Part shown: positions 1 to 9,594 of the stretch, one piece after another
How the letters are laid out: the number at the start of each line of letters is the position of its first letter
Numbering within the stretch: position 1 is the first letter of the stretch
Assembly (NCBI GenBank): GCA_002238725.1
Contig: MPMX01000001.1
Span: 248,001-312,000 of the forward strand
DNA: 64,000 nt
From: Rhodospirillaceae bacterium bin65
Lineage (GTDB): Bacteria; Pseudomonadota; Alphaproteobacteria; Bin65
Reading direction: 5' to 3'
Notes under the pieces: generated by a model
Seen by the model: only the letters and a program-made list of their open reading frames with translations
What the model was told of the DNA's origin: nothing
Database searches by the model: none
Made by a program: the position numbers and the translations under genes

Positions 1-939
1 CGCAGGTACGACATCGACACGGTGTTGAAGGCCGCCCGGGCGGGATGGATCGACGATCTGACGGTCGATCGCAACGGCAACCTCTGGGTCGTGGCCGGGG
101 GCCGGATCGCGGCCCGGTTCGACGGTAACCGCTGGATGCAGTTCACCGCAAGATCCGGCCTGCCGGCACGATGGCGCCTTAGCGGAGTCCATGCCGGGCG
201 CGGCGGACGCCTGTGGCTGGCGCACGATCTCGGCCTGGCTCTGAGAAAGAGCAATGGCTGGGAAAACGTCGCCGGTCCCGGCAGCGCCCGTGTCTTTGCC
301 GATGCGCCGGACGGCGCCCTGTGGCTGGGATACCTCGACCGGGTCACCCGTTTCCAGGACGGCTTCTGGACCCGGCACCGGCTGCCCGCCGATGTCAAAG
401 GACTGGCCGCCGGCGACGATGGCCGGATCTGGGCCGCGACACGCTACGGACTGGGTGTCCATGACGGCAAGGGTTGGCACTGGCGACGCATGGCGAATTC
501 CGGGCTGCCCTCCAACGATCTGGCCGGGGTCGCCGTGCTCGGCGCCGGCTCCACGCTGCCGCCGCCGCTCGCCAAACAGCCGGGCGGTATGACTTTCCGC
601 CTGGTTCGGGAGTCCGGCAAGGCCCTCGCCGGAGCCCGGGTCGACCTGTGCGCCGCACCTCCCGGCCGTGTCCTGCGCGGCGGCCGCTCGCCCTGCGACG
701 GCCGGCCGCTTGCCCTGAGGTCGAAGACCGACAGGTCCGGCCGGGTCTCGTTCGAAGGCCTGCCGCCGGCCGACTACTACCCGGCGATCCTGCCGCAGAA
801 TGGCGTGAGATGGCTGATCGGTTTCAGCGCCGGGCGCATGCGGGTCACGGCCGGGCGGCACAGGGATGCGGGTGCCCTGCGCCTTCGGAATGCCGGCGGC
901 AAAGCGCCGACGCCGCGACCGGCTCCTGCACCGGATTGA
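1..939 (+). CDS. Propeller-repeat sensor-like protein, 5' end outside the window
   Basis: The frame is open to the first base of the window, so the N-terminus is missing; a GTG at 22 is probably internal. The visible 312 codons begin with propeller blades of the two-component-regulator type (Reg_prop): repeated units like GNLWVVAGGRIARFDG, GRLWLAHDLGLALR, GALWLGYLDRVTRFQDG and GRIWAATRYGLGVHDGKGW, with turns like SGLPSNDL. After about residue 190 comes a beta-sandwich resembling a carboxypeptidase-regulatory or Cna-B fold (KTDRSGRVSFEGLPPADYY), then a Pro/Ala tail. There is no histidine kinase, GGDEF or output domain before the stop, so if this is a sensor its output domain would have to lie upstream. 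It may instead be a surface or periplasmic propeller protein. The partner and function are unknown. Confidence 0.6.
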   Translation, partial: RRYDIDTVLKAARAGWIDDLTVDRNGNLWVVAGGRIAARFDGNRWMQFTARSGLPARWRLSGVHAGRGGRLWLAHDLGLALRKSNGWENVAGPGSARVFADAPDGALWLGYLDRVTRFQDGFWTRHRLPADVKGLAAGDDGRIWAATRYGLGVHDGKGWHWRRMANSGLPSNDLAGVAVLGAGSTLPPPLAKQPGGMTFRLVRESGKALAGARVDLCAAPPGRVLRGGRSPCDGRPLALRSKTDRSGRVSFEGLPPADYYPAILPQNGVRWLIGFSAGRMRVTAGRHRDAGALRLRNAGGKAPTPRPAPAPD

Positions 940-995
940 CTTTCCGTTTTGCTTAGATAAGATATTTCAGAATTTACCGAAAGCAGGAGGCCGCC

Positions 996-1553
996 ATGGA
1001 GCTTTCTCCGGTTATGGAATCCTTCGTTCTCCATTGGGGCGAGATGGGCTCGCGATGGGGACTGAACCGTACAGTCGCGCAAATATTTGCCTTGCTGTAC
1101 ATCGCCGGCAGGCCGCTGCCAGCCGACGAGATCGCCGATACCCTGAAAGTCGCGCGCTCGAACGTCAGCACCAGCATCCGGGAACTCCAATCCTGGGAAC
1201 TGATCGAGCGGACCCATGCGATCGGCGACCGCCGCGACCATTTCGTGGCCGAAACCGATTTGTGGACCATGGCGGCGCGCATCGCCGAAGAGCGCAAGAA
1301 ACGGGAGATCGACCCGACACTCGCCGCGCTGGCCAGGTGCCTGTCGGACGCGCGGATGGATGACGGCATCGGCAAGGACGCCGTCGCCCGGATCCGGGCG
1401 ATGCATGACTTCCTCGAATCGGCAAGCGGCTGGTATGAGGAAATCCGGGATCTGCCCCAATCCAAGCTGGAAACCCTGATGAAGATGGGCGCCAAGGTCG
1501 CCAGGCTGGAAGCGCCGGGCAAGAAGCCGAAAAAGAAGAAGGGCAAGCGCTGA
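996..1553 (+). CDS. GbsR/MarR-family winged-helix transcriptional regulator
   Basis: This 185-residue DNA-binding regulator has the GbsR-type opening (MESFVLHWGEMGSRWGLNRT). A winged helix-turn-helix spans about residues 39-72 (LPADEIADTLKVARSNVSTS, then IRELQSWELIERT) with a wing near 73-85. The C-terminal half is helical and probably dimerises, and the last eleven residues are almost all Lys/Gly/Pro. Start ATG 996 follows a strong AGGAGG at 985-990. GbsR relatives control osmoprotectant uptake or drug and membrane genes. The next gene downstream is a crotonase, so the target cannot be inferred from context. A glycine-betaine-type ABC operon lies 45 kb away. Confidence 0.82.
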   Translation: MELSPVMESFVLHWGEMGSRWGLNRTVAQIFALLYIAGRPLPADEIADTLKVARSNVSTSIRELQSWELIERTHAIGDRRDHFVAETDLWTMAARIAEERKKREIDPTLAALARCLSDARMDDGIGKDAVARIRAMHDFLESASGWYEEIRDLPQSKLETLMKMGAKVARLEAPGKKPKKKKGKR

Positions 1554-1613
1554 TCCCGGATTCCTTCACCGGAGCGGCAAGTCCGCCGACATCGAACAGG
1601 AGCAACCTGCCCC

Positions 1614-2396
1614 ATGGCCGATCCTTCACCCGTCCTCGTCGAGACGCGCGGGCGGATACGCATCGTCACGATCAACCGCCCCGAGGTCCGGAACGCGGTC
1701 AATCCGCCGACCGCCGACATCCTGCGCGACACCTTCATCGCCTTCGCCGACGACGATGCGGTGGATGTTGCGGTTTTCACCGGGGCCGAGGGCGCCTTCT
1801 GCGCCGGCTACGACCTCAAGGCGTTTTCCGGCTCGAAGGGCGACATTCCCTACGAGCCGGAAGGCGTCGGCCCCATGGGCCCGTCGCGGCTGCTGCTCGA
1901 CAAGCCGGTCATCGCCGCGGTCGAGGGGCCGGCCGTTGCCGGCGGCCTGGAACTGGCCCTGTGGTGCGATCTGCGGGTCGCGGCGGAAGATGCGTTCTTC
2001 GGCGTCTATTGCCGGCGCTGGGGCGTACCGCTGATCGATGGCGGAACCGTCCGCCTGCCGCGCCTGATCGGCCACAGCCGGGCCATGGACATGATCCTGA
2101 CCGGCCGGCCTGTGCGCGGCAGGGAAGCGCTGGAGTTCGGCCTCGCCAACCGGCTGGTCCCGAAGGGCGCCGCGCTGGAAGCCGCCGTCGCGCTGGCCGA
2201 AGAGCTGACCCGTTTTCCGCAGCTTTGCATGCAGGCCGACCGCATGAGCGCCATTCGGCAATGGGACCTGTCGATCGAGGATGCGCTGCGCTATGAAGGC
2301 CGGGAAGGCGTCGCGCCGCTGGAACGGGAAGCGCTCGCCGGCGCCGGCCGCTTCGCCGGCGGCAAGGGCCGCAGCGGCGCCTTCGACGACATCTGA
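1614..2396 (+). CDS. Enoyl-CoA hydratase/isomerase (crotonase) family protein with only one canonical acid
   Basis: This 260-residue crotonase-fold protein should act on an acyl-CoA. The oxyanion-hole segment AFCAGYDLKAF is at residues 61-71 and the VAGGLELAL segment at 108-116, where Glu113 matches the first catalytic glutamate of enoyl-CoA hydratase. In the second segment (FGVYCRRWGVPLIDGGTVRL), the position of the second hydratase glutamate is Cys123 by simple alignment; an Asp (132) lies further on. A standard hydratase reaction is therefore doubtful, and an isomerase or other crotonase chemistry is possible. ATG 1614 follows GGAG at about 1600. It lies 60 bp after the GbsR-like gene and may be cotranscribed. 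Confidence 0.85.
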   Translation: MADPSPVLVETRGRIRIVTINRPEVRNAVNPPTADILRDTFIAFADDDAVDVAVFTGAEGAFCAGYDLKAFSGSKGDIPYEPEGVGPMGPSRLLLDKPVIAAVEGPAVAGGLELALWCDLRVAAEDAFFGVYCRRWGVPLIDGGTVRLPRLIGHSRAMDMILTGRPVRGREALEFGLANRLVPKGAALEAAVALAEELTRFPQLCMQADRMSAIRQWDLSIEDALRYEGREGVAPLEREALAGAGRFAGGKGRSGAFDDI

Positions 2397-2458
2397 GCCG
2401 GATATTCGACCCGCGAATTTTCCCCGTTGCAGCGGTTGCCGGCCGCCGGAAAGAGTCC

Positions 2459-3175
2459 ATGCCGCCCAAGACGAAGACCTTCACGCAATCCCGCGAACTC
2501 GGCCATCCGCGCGAGCGTCACGCCGGCAAGCCGGCGACACCGAGGGATGCTGCGACCCTGATCATCGTCCGCCACGGACCGGACGGGCCGGCGGTCCTGA
2601 TGGGCCAGCGTTCGCGCCGGGCGAAATTCGTCCCCGGCTCCTTCGTGTTCCCGGGCGGCCGGCTGGACGGTCACGACTGGCAGGCGCGGCCGGCGACGCC
2701 GCTGTCGGCGCCGGTGGCGAAGATGGGCTTGCGCGGCAACGCCGCCAAGGCGAACGCGCTCGGCATGGCGGCGATCCGGGAGACTTTCGAGGAGACCGGC
2801 CTGCTGCTGGCGGCCGACGGCGATGTCGGCGACGCCGACGACGACACCTGGCGGGAGATGCGCGACCTCGGCAAGGCGCCGGACCTGTCGCGCCTCGCCT
2901 ATGTCGCCCGGGCGATCACCTCGCCCTACAGCCCGATCCGCTTCCACGCCCGCTTTTTCATGACGACCTACCGGGCGGAAGACGGCGGCCTCGGCGGCTC
3001 CGGCGAACTGTCGGACCTGCAATGGATCCCGCTCGCCCGCGCCGCCGACTACGCGATTCTGGACGTTACCCAGTTCATGCTCGGCGAAATCCAGCGCCGC
3101 CTGGACGACCCCGATACCGATAGCGTCCCCCTGTTCGCCTACCGCCTGGACCAGCCGTTCGTGCGCTACGATTGA
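2459..3175 (+). CDS. Nudix hydrolase with a long insertion inside the Nudix box
   Basis: This 238-residue Nudix-fold hydrolase has its box split. FPGGRLDG at about residues 64-71 and RETFEETG at 107-114 are separated by some 35 residues rather than the usual few. That arrangement is known from NUDT19/RP2-type CoA or nucleotide diphosphatases. The metal-binding glutamates of the REx2EE element are present (RETFEE). The substrate is probably a nucleoside-diphosphate-linked metabolite such as acyl-CoA, by analogy only. It lies 62 bp after the crotonase gene on the same strand and converges on the MBL-fold gene 16 bp away. Confidence 0.85.
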   Translation: MPPKTKTFTQSRELGHPRERHAGKPATPRDAATLIIVRHGPDGPAVLMGQRSRRAKFVPGSFVFPGGRLDGHDWQARPATPLSAPVAKMGLRGNAAKANALGMAAIRETFEETGLLLAADGDVGDADDDTWREMRDLGKAPDLSRLAYVARAITSPYSPIRFHARFFMTTYRAEDGGLGGSGELSDLQWIPLARAADYAILDVTQFMLGEIQRRLDDPDTDSVPLFAYRLDQPFVRYD

Positions 3176-3191
3176 GTAGCGGCCGCGCGCC

Positions 3192-4109
3192 TCACGCCAG
3201 CCGGAACACCGCTTCCGTGCCGAGTTCGCCTTCGGCCTGCACCTTTTCCTTCTCGACCAGCCAGACCAGATGCGAGAGCACCGAGCGCGCCGCAGCCGGA
3301 TACATGGCCGGCGGCACGTCGCCCGCGTACATGCGCGGCACCATGTCTGCGATTCCGGTCACGCCGTCCCTGAGGCAGGCCAGCACCTGCTCCTCCCGGC
3401 CCATCCGGTGCGCCCGGAGCGCCGGGACGAAGGCGCCGGGATCGCGGATCGGCGCGCCGTGGGTCGGCCAGTAGACGGCGTCGTCCCCCGCCCCGTTTCG
3501 GCCAATCAGCTTGTCCAGGCTGGCGACATAGCGCGCCATGTCGCCGTCGGGCGGCGATACGATGGTGGTCGACCAGCCCATGACATGGTCGCCGCTGAAC
3601 AGGGCGTTTTCCTCTTTGAGGTGGAAGCACAGGTGGTTCGAGGTGTGGCCGGGCGTATGCACGGCCTCGACCGTCCAGCCGTCGCCCTCGATCGCGTCGC
3701 CGTCACCGGTCACGATATCCGGCGCGAAGCTCTCGTCGCCGCCGGCCTCGACGACGGCGCCGGCCTCGATCCGGCCACCGCCGTGCGGGCCGAAGCCGTA
3801 GGTCGGCGCCGCCCATTCCCCCTTGAGCGGCGCGGCGGCGGGCGAATGGTCCCGGTGGGTGTGGGTGATCAGGATATGCGTGATCGTTTCGCCGCGCAGG
3901 GCGTGTTTCAGGGCCTCGATATGGGACGCGAGCAGCGGCCCCGGGTCGACCACGGCGAGCTTGCCGCGCCCGATGACATAGGTGCCCGTGCCGTGGAATG
4001 TGAACGGCCCGCCGTTCGGCGCAATGACACGGCGGATCAGCGGCGAGACGTGCTCGATCCGGCCGTATTCGAATTCCAGGTCCCGGTCGAAGGGGATGCC
4101 GTCCGCCAT
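3192..4109 (-). CDS. MBL-fold metallo-hydrolase
   Basis: This 305-residue metallo-beta-lactamase-fold protein carries the dizinc motif THTHRDH (His83, His85, Asp87, His88). Further metal-ligand segments are GHTSNHLCFHL and FSGDHVMGW. A C-terminal region of about 80 residues resembles the winged helix of the LACTB2/RNase-Z-like MBL proteins. Such enzymes hydrolyse thioesters, lactones or phosphodiesters, and the substrate here cannot be read from sequence. It is transcribed away from the downstream DUF3237 operon with a 149-bp gap before that gene's end, and converges with the Nudix gene. Confidence 0.88.
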   Translation of the reverse strand: MADGIPFDRDLEFEYGRIEHVSPLIRRVIAPNGGPFTFHGTGTYVIGRGKLAVVDPGPLLASHIEALKHALRGETITHILITHTHRDHSPAAAPLKGEWAAPTYGFGPHGGGRIEAGAVVEAGGDESFAPDIVTGDGDAIEGDGWTVEAVHTPGHTSNHLCFHLKEENALFSGDHVMGWSTTIVSPPDGDMARYVASLDKLIGRNGAGDDAVYWPTHGAPIRDPGAFVPALRAHRMGREEQVLACLRDGVTGIADMVPRMYAGDVPPAMYPAAARSVLSHLVWLVEKEKVQAEGELGTEAVFRLA

Positions 4110-4258
4110 CGTTTACCGTCCGCGCTGTCGCAGGTTATGCGGCACACTACCGGCGCCGGCGCGGCGGGACAACGTATCGTGAGCGGCAATGGCGAAGGCA
4201 AGCGCGAGGCCGGTCTCCGGCGGCCGCTCCGATGCGTCGGGAAATTCCTGTTTCGACG

Positions 4259-4735
4259 TCATTCGATGACGAACAGCGAGATGTGCACGGACGATTCGCG
4301 GCGGGCGCCCGCGCCGACGAAAAGCATCCTGTTGACCCACGCGTATTTCGAATCGCCGGTCTCGAGCCGGGCCTGCGTGCGCATGTAGTAGCTGTCCGGC
4401 GGAACATCCTCGCCGGCCGCCAGGCGTTCGATCACTTCCGCAGGCCCGTGGCGGTACCCGTAGTTGACGATCTCGATCAGGGCGCCGTCGTCTGTCTCCA
4501 TCGCGTAGCGGGTGTCGAGCTCGGCCACCCCGTCGGCGAAGATCGTCTGCCAGTCGGCGCCCAGGTTCAGGAGCCGCCCGGAGATGTCCGGCCCGCTGAC
4601 GCGTCCCCCGACGATGGGGATAATCCTGCGCCGGCCGGCGCGGCCCGGACCCATCTCGCGGATCGGTCCGAGTTCGACATCGATATCGCAGAAATGGCGA
4701 AGGTTCGGGGCGGGTAACACGGATCGTCCTTTCAT
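4259..4735 (-). CDS. DUF3237 domain protein
   Basis: This 158-residue protein matches the DUF3237 pattern: a single beta-barrel-like domain with GGRVSGPDISGRLLNLGADW near the N-terminus, then DGVAELDTRYAMETDDGALI and a C-terminal YAWVNRMLFVGAGAR. No enzymatic residues are established for this family. Its ATG (4735) overlaps the stop of the preceding dehydrogenase by four bases (ATGA), so the two are translationally coupled. It is the last gene of the hydrolase-dehydrogenase-DUF3237 operon, which suggests a shared small-molecule catabolic role; the substrate is unknown. Confidence 0.82.
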   Translation of the reverse strand: MKGRSVLPAPNLRHFCDIDVELGPIREMGPGRAGRRRIIPIVGGRVSGPDISGRLLNLGADWQTIFADGVAELDTRYAMETDDGALIEIVNYGYRHGPAEVIERLAAGEDVPPDSYYMRTQARLETGDSKYAWVNRMLFVGAGARRESSVHISLFVIE

Positions 4736-5826
4736 TCAGATGGCATTCGGGCGCGGCCACCGGCAGGAGGGCGAGGCGGTACCTGCCTGTCCCCCTGTCG
4801 CCCGGAGAATACATCGGACGGGACGTCGAGACGCTCCGCGAGCGCTAGAAGGCGCGTGACCGTGCCCCCGGCCAGCGGAATCCCGTCTCGATAGCGCGAC
4901 TCCGCCAGGCGAAAGCCGCGCTCCCCCGGCATCAGGATGGCGTCGGTCCCGGCGGTTGTCGGCAGGCCCTTGAGCGCGGCAACCAACTCGGCGATCTGGC
5001 GCGCGAAGCCCCCAGTCTCGGCGAAGGCGCCGACTTTCACGGCCAGCGCCAGCCCGTTCATGGCGGCCTCACCTCCGGTCAGGGCTTCGGAAATCACCGG
5101 ATTGCCGACAAGGACGCTGCAAATCACCTCGATCATCAGCGACAGGCCCGATCCCTTCGGACCGCCGAGCGGCGCGAGCGTGGCCACCCGCGCAGGATCG
5201 GTCGCCGGCGCCCCGGTCTCGTCGATGCCCCAGCCGGGAGGAATCGGGGTGCCCGCGTCCCTGGCGTGCATGATCTTGCCGAACGCCACGGTCGAGGTCG
5301 ACATGTCCAGAAGCAGAGGATGGCCCTCCTGCGGAACGGCGATGGCAATCGGGTTCGTGGACAGGCCGGAGGCGCGGGCTCCGTGATAGGCCATCAGGGG
5401 CCTCGAGGCGGACATGACGATCCCCAGAAGACCGCGATCCGCCGCTTGCATGGCGTAATAGCCAACCGCGCCGGCATGGGTAATGTTCTTGGCCGAACAC
5501 CAGCCTATGCCGAGGCGTTCGGCGATGCCCACGGCTTCGTCCATCGCAGCCAGCATGGCGGTGGCGCCCGGCATGTTGCGCGCGTTCAGAATGGCAACCG
5601 CCCCTTCGTTAGACTCGATGTCCGGCGTCGCGGCAGGGTCGATGCGGCCTTGCTCGACCATTTCTACATAGCGGGGGATGCGCAGAACGCCGTGGGAGTC
5701 GGCGCCCCGCGCATTGGCCCAGACCAGCACGCGGGCAGTATCCTCGGCGTGGTGCTGCGCGAACCCCCCGGCCGTCAGAAGCCCCGCCCCGAATTCGTGC
5801 AGGTTGCGCGCGGGGACGGTCTTCAT
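4732..5826 (-). CDS. Malate/L-lactate dehydrogenase (LDH2/YlbC) family oxidoreductase
   Basis: This 364-residue NAD(P)-dependent dehydrogenase belongs to the LDH2 family (malate, ureidoglycolate, 2,3-diketogulonate and sulfolactate dehydrogenases). Its signature is ADSHGVLRIPRYVEMVEQG at about residues 42-60. Other family segments are AGAVGYYAMQAADRGLLGIV, LSTNPIAIAVP and LGGPKGSGLSLMIEV. Start ATG 5826 was chosen because the frame is also open far upstream inside the hydrolase gene, but family homology begins here and the ATG overlaps the hydrolase stop as ATGA. The last 30 residues are Arg/Pro-rich and look unconserved. The substrate is not determinable; the coupled alpha/beta-hydrolase may supply a hydroxyacid. 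Confidence 0.85.
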   Translation of the reverse strand: MKTVPARNLHEFGAGLLTAGGFAQHHAEDTARVLVWANARGADSHGVLRIPRYVEMVEQGRIDPAATPDIESNEGAVAILNARNMPGATAMLAAMDEAVGIAERLGIGWCSAKNITHAGAVGYYAMQAADRGLLGIVMSASRPLMAYHGARASGLSTNPIAIAVPQEGHPLLLDMSTSTVAFGKIMHARDAGTPIPPGWGIDETGAPATDPARVATLAPLGGPKGSGLSLMIEVICSVLVGNPVISEALTGGEAAMNGLALAVKVGAFAETGGFARQIAELVAALKGLPTTAGTDAILMPGERGFRLAESRYRDGIPLAGGTVTRLLALAERLDVPSDVFSGRQGDRQVPPRPPAGGRARMPSE

Positions 5827-6710
5827 GCGGGCGCCCCCAGCGGGGTCGGGAAATACTTGGCGAGCCATGCGCCGATCAGCGCACGGGTGTAGGGCGCATC
5901 CTGTTCGGAGAGCGGGAAATGCGACACGCCGGTGGGGATCATCAGTTCGGCATTGGCGCCGGCCTTTTCGAACAGGCGGATCGACTGTTCCGTCGGCGTG
6001 ACCACATCGTCCGCCGTGTGGAACAGCAAGAGCGGGCGCGGCGCGATGTCGGCGACAACATCTTCGGCGCGGAACTTGTACATGCTGATCGCGGTTTCCA
6101 CCGGCACTTCGAACTGCGCCTTGGGCGAGAGGTTCGCGCGCAGCTCCGGCGGGATCGGCACCAGGTCGAAGCGCGAGACCCACAAGCTTTCGCCGGTCTC
6201 TGCCTTCTGCTTGCGCCCCTCCTCCAGGATGCCGGTGAACTTCTCCCAGGCTTCGGGCGTCGGATGCTGGCCGCGGAACTTGCGTTCGCCGTCGCCCCAG
6301 CCGCACAGCGAGACCACGGCGGCGATCCGCTCGTCTATTCCGCCGGCGAAGATCCCGACGGCCGCGCCAAAGCTGTGTCCGATGACGCCGATCCTGTCCG
6401 GGTCCACCTCTTCGCGCCGGGCGATGAAGGACAGGGCGTTCTTGGTGTCGGCCACCTGGTCGAAGCAGCGGACCTCGCCGCGCGCGCCTTCGCTTTCGCC
6501 GCAGCCGCGAAAATCGATGCGGAAGACGCAATAGCCCATTTCGTCGAGCATGCGGGCGACCAGTTCGACATGGGATCTGTCCTTGGTGCCGACAAAGCCG
6601 TGCAAGACGATGAAGGTCGGCAAACGCTGGCCGGGTCCGCGCCCTTCCGGCACATGCAGGACACCGGCCAGTCTAAGACCGTCGGACATGAAGGTGAGCG
6701 GGTATTCCAT
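5823..6710 (-). CDS. Alpha/beta-hydrolase, serine hydrolase type
   Basis: This 295-residue alpha/beta-hydrolase has an oxyanion segment LHGFVGTKD near residue 37 and the nucleophile elbow GHSFGA with Ser113. A candidate acid lies in HTADDVVTP and a candidate His in GVSHFPLS. A cap-like helical insertion lies between the nucleophile and acid. It resembles cytosolic acyl-peptide-hydrolase-like esterases. It is the first gene of a three-gene operon with an LDH2-type dehydrogenase and a DUF3237 protein, joined by ATGA overlaps. The substrate is unknown. Confidence 0.87.
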   Translation of the reverse strand: MEYPLTFMSDGLRLAGVLHVPEGRGPGQRLPTFIVLHGFVGTKDRSHVELVARMLDEMGYCVFRIDFRGCGESEGARGEVRCFDQVADTKNALSFIARREEVDPDRIGVIGHSFGAAVGIFAGGIDERIAAVVSLCGWGDGERKFRGQHPTPEAWEKFTGILEEGRKQKAETGESLWVSRFDLVPIPPELRANLSPKAQFEVPVETAISMYKFRAEDVVADIAPRPLLLFHTADDVVTPTEQSIRLFEKAGANAELMIPTGVSHFPLSEQDAPYTRALIGAWLAKYFPTPLGAPA

Positions 6711-6856
6711 GGGCGTCTCCCAGCCGGGTGCGGTCGGCCTGTCGTTCGGCGCAGCTGTTGGACGCCGACAGGCATGCTAGCCCATTGAGACTGAGACAAT
6801 CCGGGGGTCATAGGAGCGCGCCCGAAATCGCAGATCGGTCGCAGGGAAGCGGAGCG

Positions 6857-6875
6857 GCTCCCGGAAACCGGGAGC
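6857..6875. terminator. Candidate hairpin after split metH
   Basis: A perfect 8-bp stem (GCTCCCGG / CCGGGAGC) with an AAA loop lies 16 bp past the stop of the cobalamin-binding methionine synthase gene, in the 180-bp gap before the next operon. No T-run follows on either strand, so it is a structural element or a weak terminator rather than a classical Rho-independent one. Confidence 0.4.
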
Positions 6876-6890
6876 GGGACGCCGCAGCCG

Positions 6891-9578
6891 CTACGCTGCC
6901 CGCCTGACGGTTTCGTAGCCCAGGTTGGGCGCCAGCCAACGCTCGGCATCGTCCAGGGTCCAGCCCTTGCGTGCGGCATAGTCTTCGACCTGGTCGCGGC
7001 CGATCTTGCCGACGCCGAAATAGCGCGCCTCAGGGTGGCTGAAATACCAGCCGCTGACCGCGGACGCCGGAAGCATGGCGCAGCTTTCCGTGAGGCTGAC
7101 GCCGGTGTGCCGCTCCGCCTCCAGCAGGGCGAACAGGCGCCGCTTCTCGGTATGCTCCGGGCAGGCGGGATAGCCGGGCGCCGGCCGGATACCGCGGTAG
7201 CGTTCGGCGATCAGGTCTTCGTTGCTCAGGTTCTCGCCAGCCGCATAACCCCAGACTTCCTTGCGCACCTTCTCGTGCAGCCATTCGGCGAAGGCTTCGG
7301 CCAGCCGGTCGCCCAGCGCCTTGACGAGGATTGCGTTGTAATCGTCGTTGTGCGCCTCGAATTCGGCGGCGGCCTGTTCGATCCCCGGCCCGGCCGTGAC
7401 GCAGAATCCGCCAACCCAGTCCGGCACGCCGGCTTCTTTCGGCGCCACGAAATCTGCGAGACAGTAGTTCGGCCGGTTCGTCTTCGCAGTCTGCTGGCGC
7501 AGCATCCGCAGGGTATCGCCGACCTCGGTGCGAGCCTCGTCGCGGTATAGTTCGATATCGTCACCGATCCGGGCCGCGGGCCAGAACGCCGCCACCCCTC
7601 TCGGTCGGGTCCAGCTTTCTGCATCCATTTTTTCCAGCATCTCGAGGGCGTCGGCATGGAGCGCACGGGCTGCCTCGCCGACCGTGGGATCGTCGAGGAT
7701 GCGGGGCCAGGCGCCGGCCAGTTCCCAGGTGCGGAAGAACGGCGTCCAGTCGATCCTTTTTGCCAGATCGCCGATCGCTGCGTCGTCGAGGACGACAGGT
7801 CCGGCCTGTGCCGGCCGCGGCGGCGAGTAGCCGGTCCAGTCGAGGCGCAGGCCGTTGGCGCGCGCCGAAGCGAGGTCGGCCTGCACGCCGTCGCGCCGCC
7901 CGCCGGCGTGGCTCTCGCGCAGCACCGCGTAGGCCGCCCGGGTGTCAGCGACGAAGCCGGCCTTACGATCCGGCGACAGCAGGGCGGCAGCCGTGCCGAC
8001 GGCGCGCGATGCGTCGTTCACATGCACAACCGGCCCGCCGTAGGACGGTTCGATCTTGACCGCGGTGTGCATCCGGCTGGTCGTCGCGCCGCCGATCAGC
8101 AGGGGAAGGGTCATGCCGCGCCGGTCCATCGCCGCGCCGACCCGGCACATTTCCTCCAGGCTCGGCGTAATCAGGCCGCTCAGGCCGATCAGGTCGGCAT
8201 TTTCCGCTTCGGCCGTATCGAGGATCAGTTCGGCCGGCGCCATGACGCCGAGATCGGTCACCTCGTAGCCGTTACAGCGCAGCACGACGCCGACGATATT
8301 CTTGCCGATGTCGTGCACGTCGCCCTTGACCGTTGCCATAACGATTTTTCCGGCCGCAGCCCGCTGCCTATCCCGTTTCGCCTCCATGAAGGGTTCGAGC
8401 CAGCCGACCGCCTTTTTCATGACCCGCGCGCTCTTGACGACCTGCGGCAGGAACATCTTGCCGGCGCCGAACAGGTCGCCGACGATGGCCATGCCGTCCA
8501 TCAGCGGCCCTTCGATTACCGCCAGCGGCTTGCGGAACTTCAGGCGCGCCTCTTCGGCGTCCGCCTCGGCATGATCGGCGATGCCATGGACCAGGGCGTG
8601 AATCAGCCGGTCTTCGACCGTTGCCTCGCGCCAGCTGTCGTCCTTCGCCCGCTGCACCGCGCCGCCGCGATACTCTTCCGCGATTTCCAGCAACCGGTCT
8701 GTCGCGTCGGGCCGGCGGTTCAGGACGACGTCTTCGACCCGTTCGCGCAGGGCCGGCGCGATCTCGTCGTAGACATCGAGCTGGCCGGCGTTGACGATCG
8801 CCATGTCGAGGCCCGCCGGGATGGCGTGATACAGGAATACCGAGTGCATCGCCCGGCGCAGCGGCTCGTTGCCGCGGAACGAAAATGAAAGGTTCGAAAG
8901 GCCGCCCGAAACATGGCTGCCGGGCAGCGTCGCCTTGATCCGGCGGGTCGCCTCGATGAAGGCGAGGCCGTAGGAATCGTGCTCCTCGATGCCTGTGGCG
9001 ACCGCGAAAATGTTGGGATCGAAGATGATATCCTGCGGCGGAACCCCGGCCTGCCCGGTGAGCAGCCGGTAGGCGCGCGCGCAGATATCGACCTTGCGGC
9101 CGACGGTATCGGCCTGGCCCGTTTCATCGAAGGCCATCACGACCATTGCGGCGCCGTAGCGCCGGATGCGCCGCGCCTGTTCGAGGAACGGCGCTTCGCC
9201 CTCTTTCAGGCTGATCGAATTGACGATCGCCTTGCCCTGAACGCATTTCAGCCCGGCCTCGATGACCGACCATTTGGACGAATCGATCATGACCGGCACG
9301 CGGCAGATGTCCGGCTCAGCCGCGATCAGGTTGAGAAAGCGGACCATCGCCGCTTCCGAATCCAGCATCGCCTCGTCCATGTTGACGTCGACGATCCGGG
9401 CGCCGTTCTCGACCTGCTCCCGGGCGATATCCAGCGCCGCCTCGTAGTCGCCGGCCAGGATCAGCTTCTTGAACTTCGCCGAGCCGGTGACGTTCGTGCG
9501 CTCGCCGACCATGACGAAGCGCTGGGCGGCATTCATGGCCGGGGTAATGCCCGGCCCACTGGTCGGATTTTGCGGCAT
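6891..9578 (-). CDS. metH: Methionine synthase, folate/cobalamin/activation part
   Basis: This 895-residue protein is the C-terminal three quarters of cobalamin-dependent methionine synthase. A pterin-binding barrel ([13 protein letters not shown], residues 24-36) takes the methyl from methyltetrahydrofolate. The cobalamin-binding module carries DVHDIG at 420-425 (His422 is the lower axial ligand) and [14 protein letters not shown] at 496-509. A C-terminal AdoMet-reactivation domain ([41 protein letters not shown]) completes it. The homocysteine domain is missing here and is encoded by the gene immediately upstream, so the enzyme is split into two chains. The 16-bp spacing shows an operon. 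Confidence 0.96.
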   Translation of the reverse strand: MPQNPTSGPGITPAMNAAQRFVMVGERTNVTGSAKFKKLILAGDYEAALDIAREQVENGARIVDVNMDEAMLDSEAAMVRFLNLIAAEPDICRVPVMIDSSKWSVIEAGLKCVQGKAIVNSISLKEGEAPFLEQARRIRRYGAAMVVMAFDETGQADTVGRKVDICARAYRLLTGQAGVPPQDIIFDPNIFAVATGIEEHDSYGLAFIEATRRIKATLPGSHVSGGLSNLSFSFRGNEPLRRAMHSVFLYHAIPAGLDMAIVNAGQLDVYDEIAPALRERVEDVVLNRRPDATDRLLEIAEEYRGGAVQRAKDDSWREATVEDRLIHALVHGIADHAEADAEEARLKFRKPLAVIEGPLMDGMAIVGDLFGAGKMFLPQVVKSARVMKKAVGWLEPFMEAKRDRQRAAAGKIVMATVKGDVHDIGKNIVGVVLRCNGYEVTDLGVMAPAELILDTAEAENADLIGLSGLITPSLEEMCRVGAAMDRRGMTLPLLIGGATTSRMHTAVKIEPSYGGPVVHVNDASRAVGTAAALLSPDRKAGFVADTRAAYAVLRESHAGGRRDGVQADLASARANGLRLDWTGYSPPRPAQAGPVVLDDAAIGDLAKRIDWTPFFRTWELAGAWPRILDDPTVGEAARALHADALEMLEKMDAESWTRPRGVAAFWPAARIGDDIELYRDEARTEVGDTLRMLRQQTAKTNRPNYCLADFVAPKEAGVPDWVGGFCVTAGPGIEQAAAEFEAHNDDYNAILVKALGDRLAEAFAEWLHEKVRKEVWGYAAGENLSNEDLIAERYRGIRPAPGYPACPEHTEKRRLFALLEAERHTGVSLTESCAMLPASAVSGWYFSHPEARYFGVGKIGRDQVEDYAARKGWTLDDAERWLAPNLGYETVRRAA

Positions 9579-9594
9579 CGCGTGCTGGCGCCGG

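Noticed and set aside
4732..6531. A 599-codon open frame covering the hydrolase and dehydrogenase genes
   Set aside because: The dehydrogenase begins at ATG 5826; the upstream part is the wrong-frame shadow of the alpha/beta-hydrolase.
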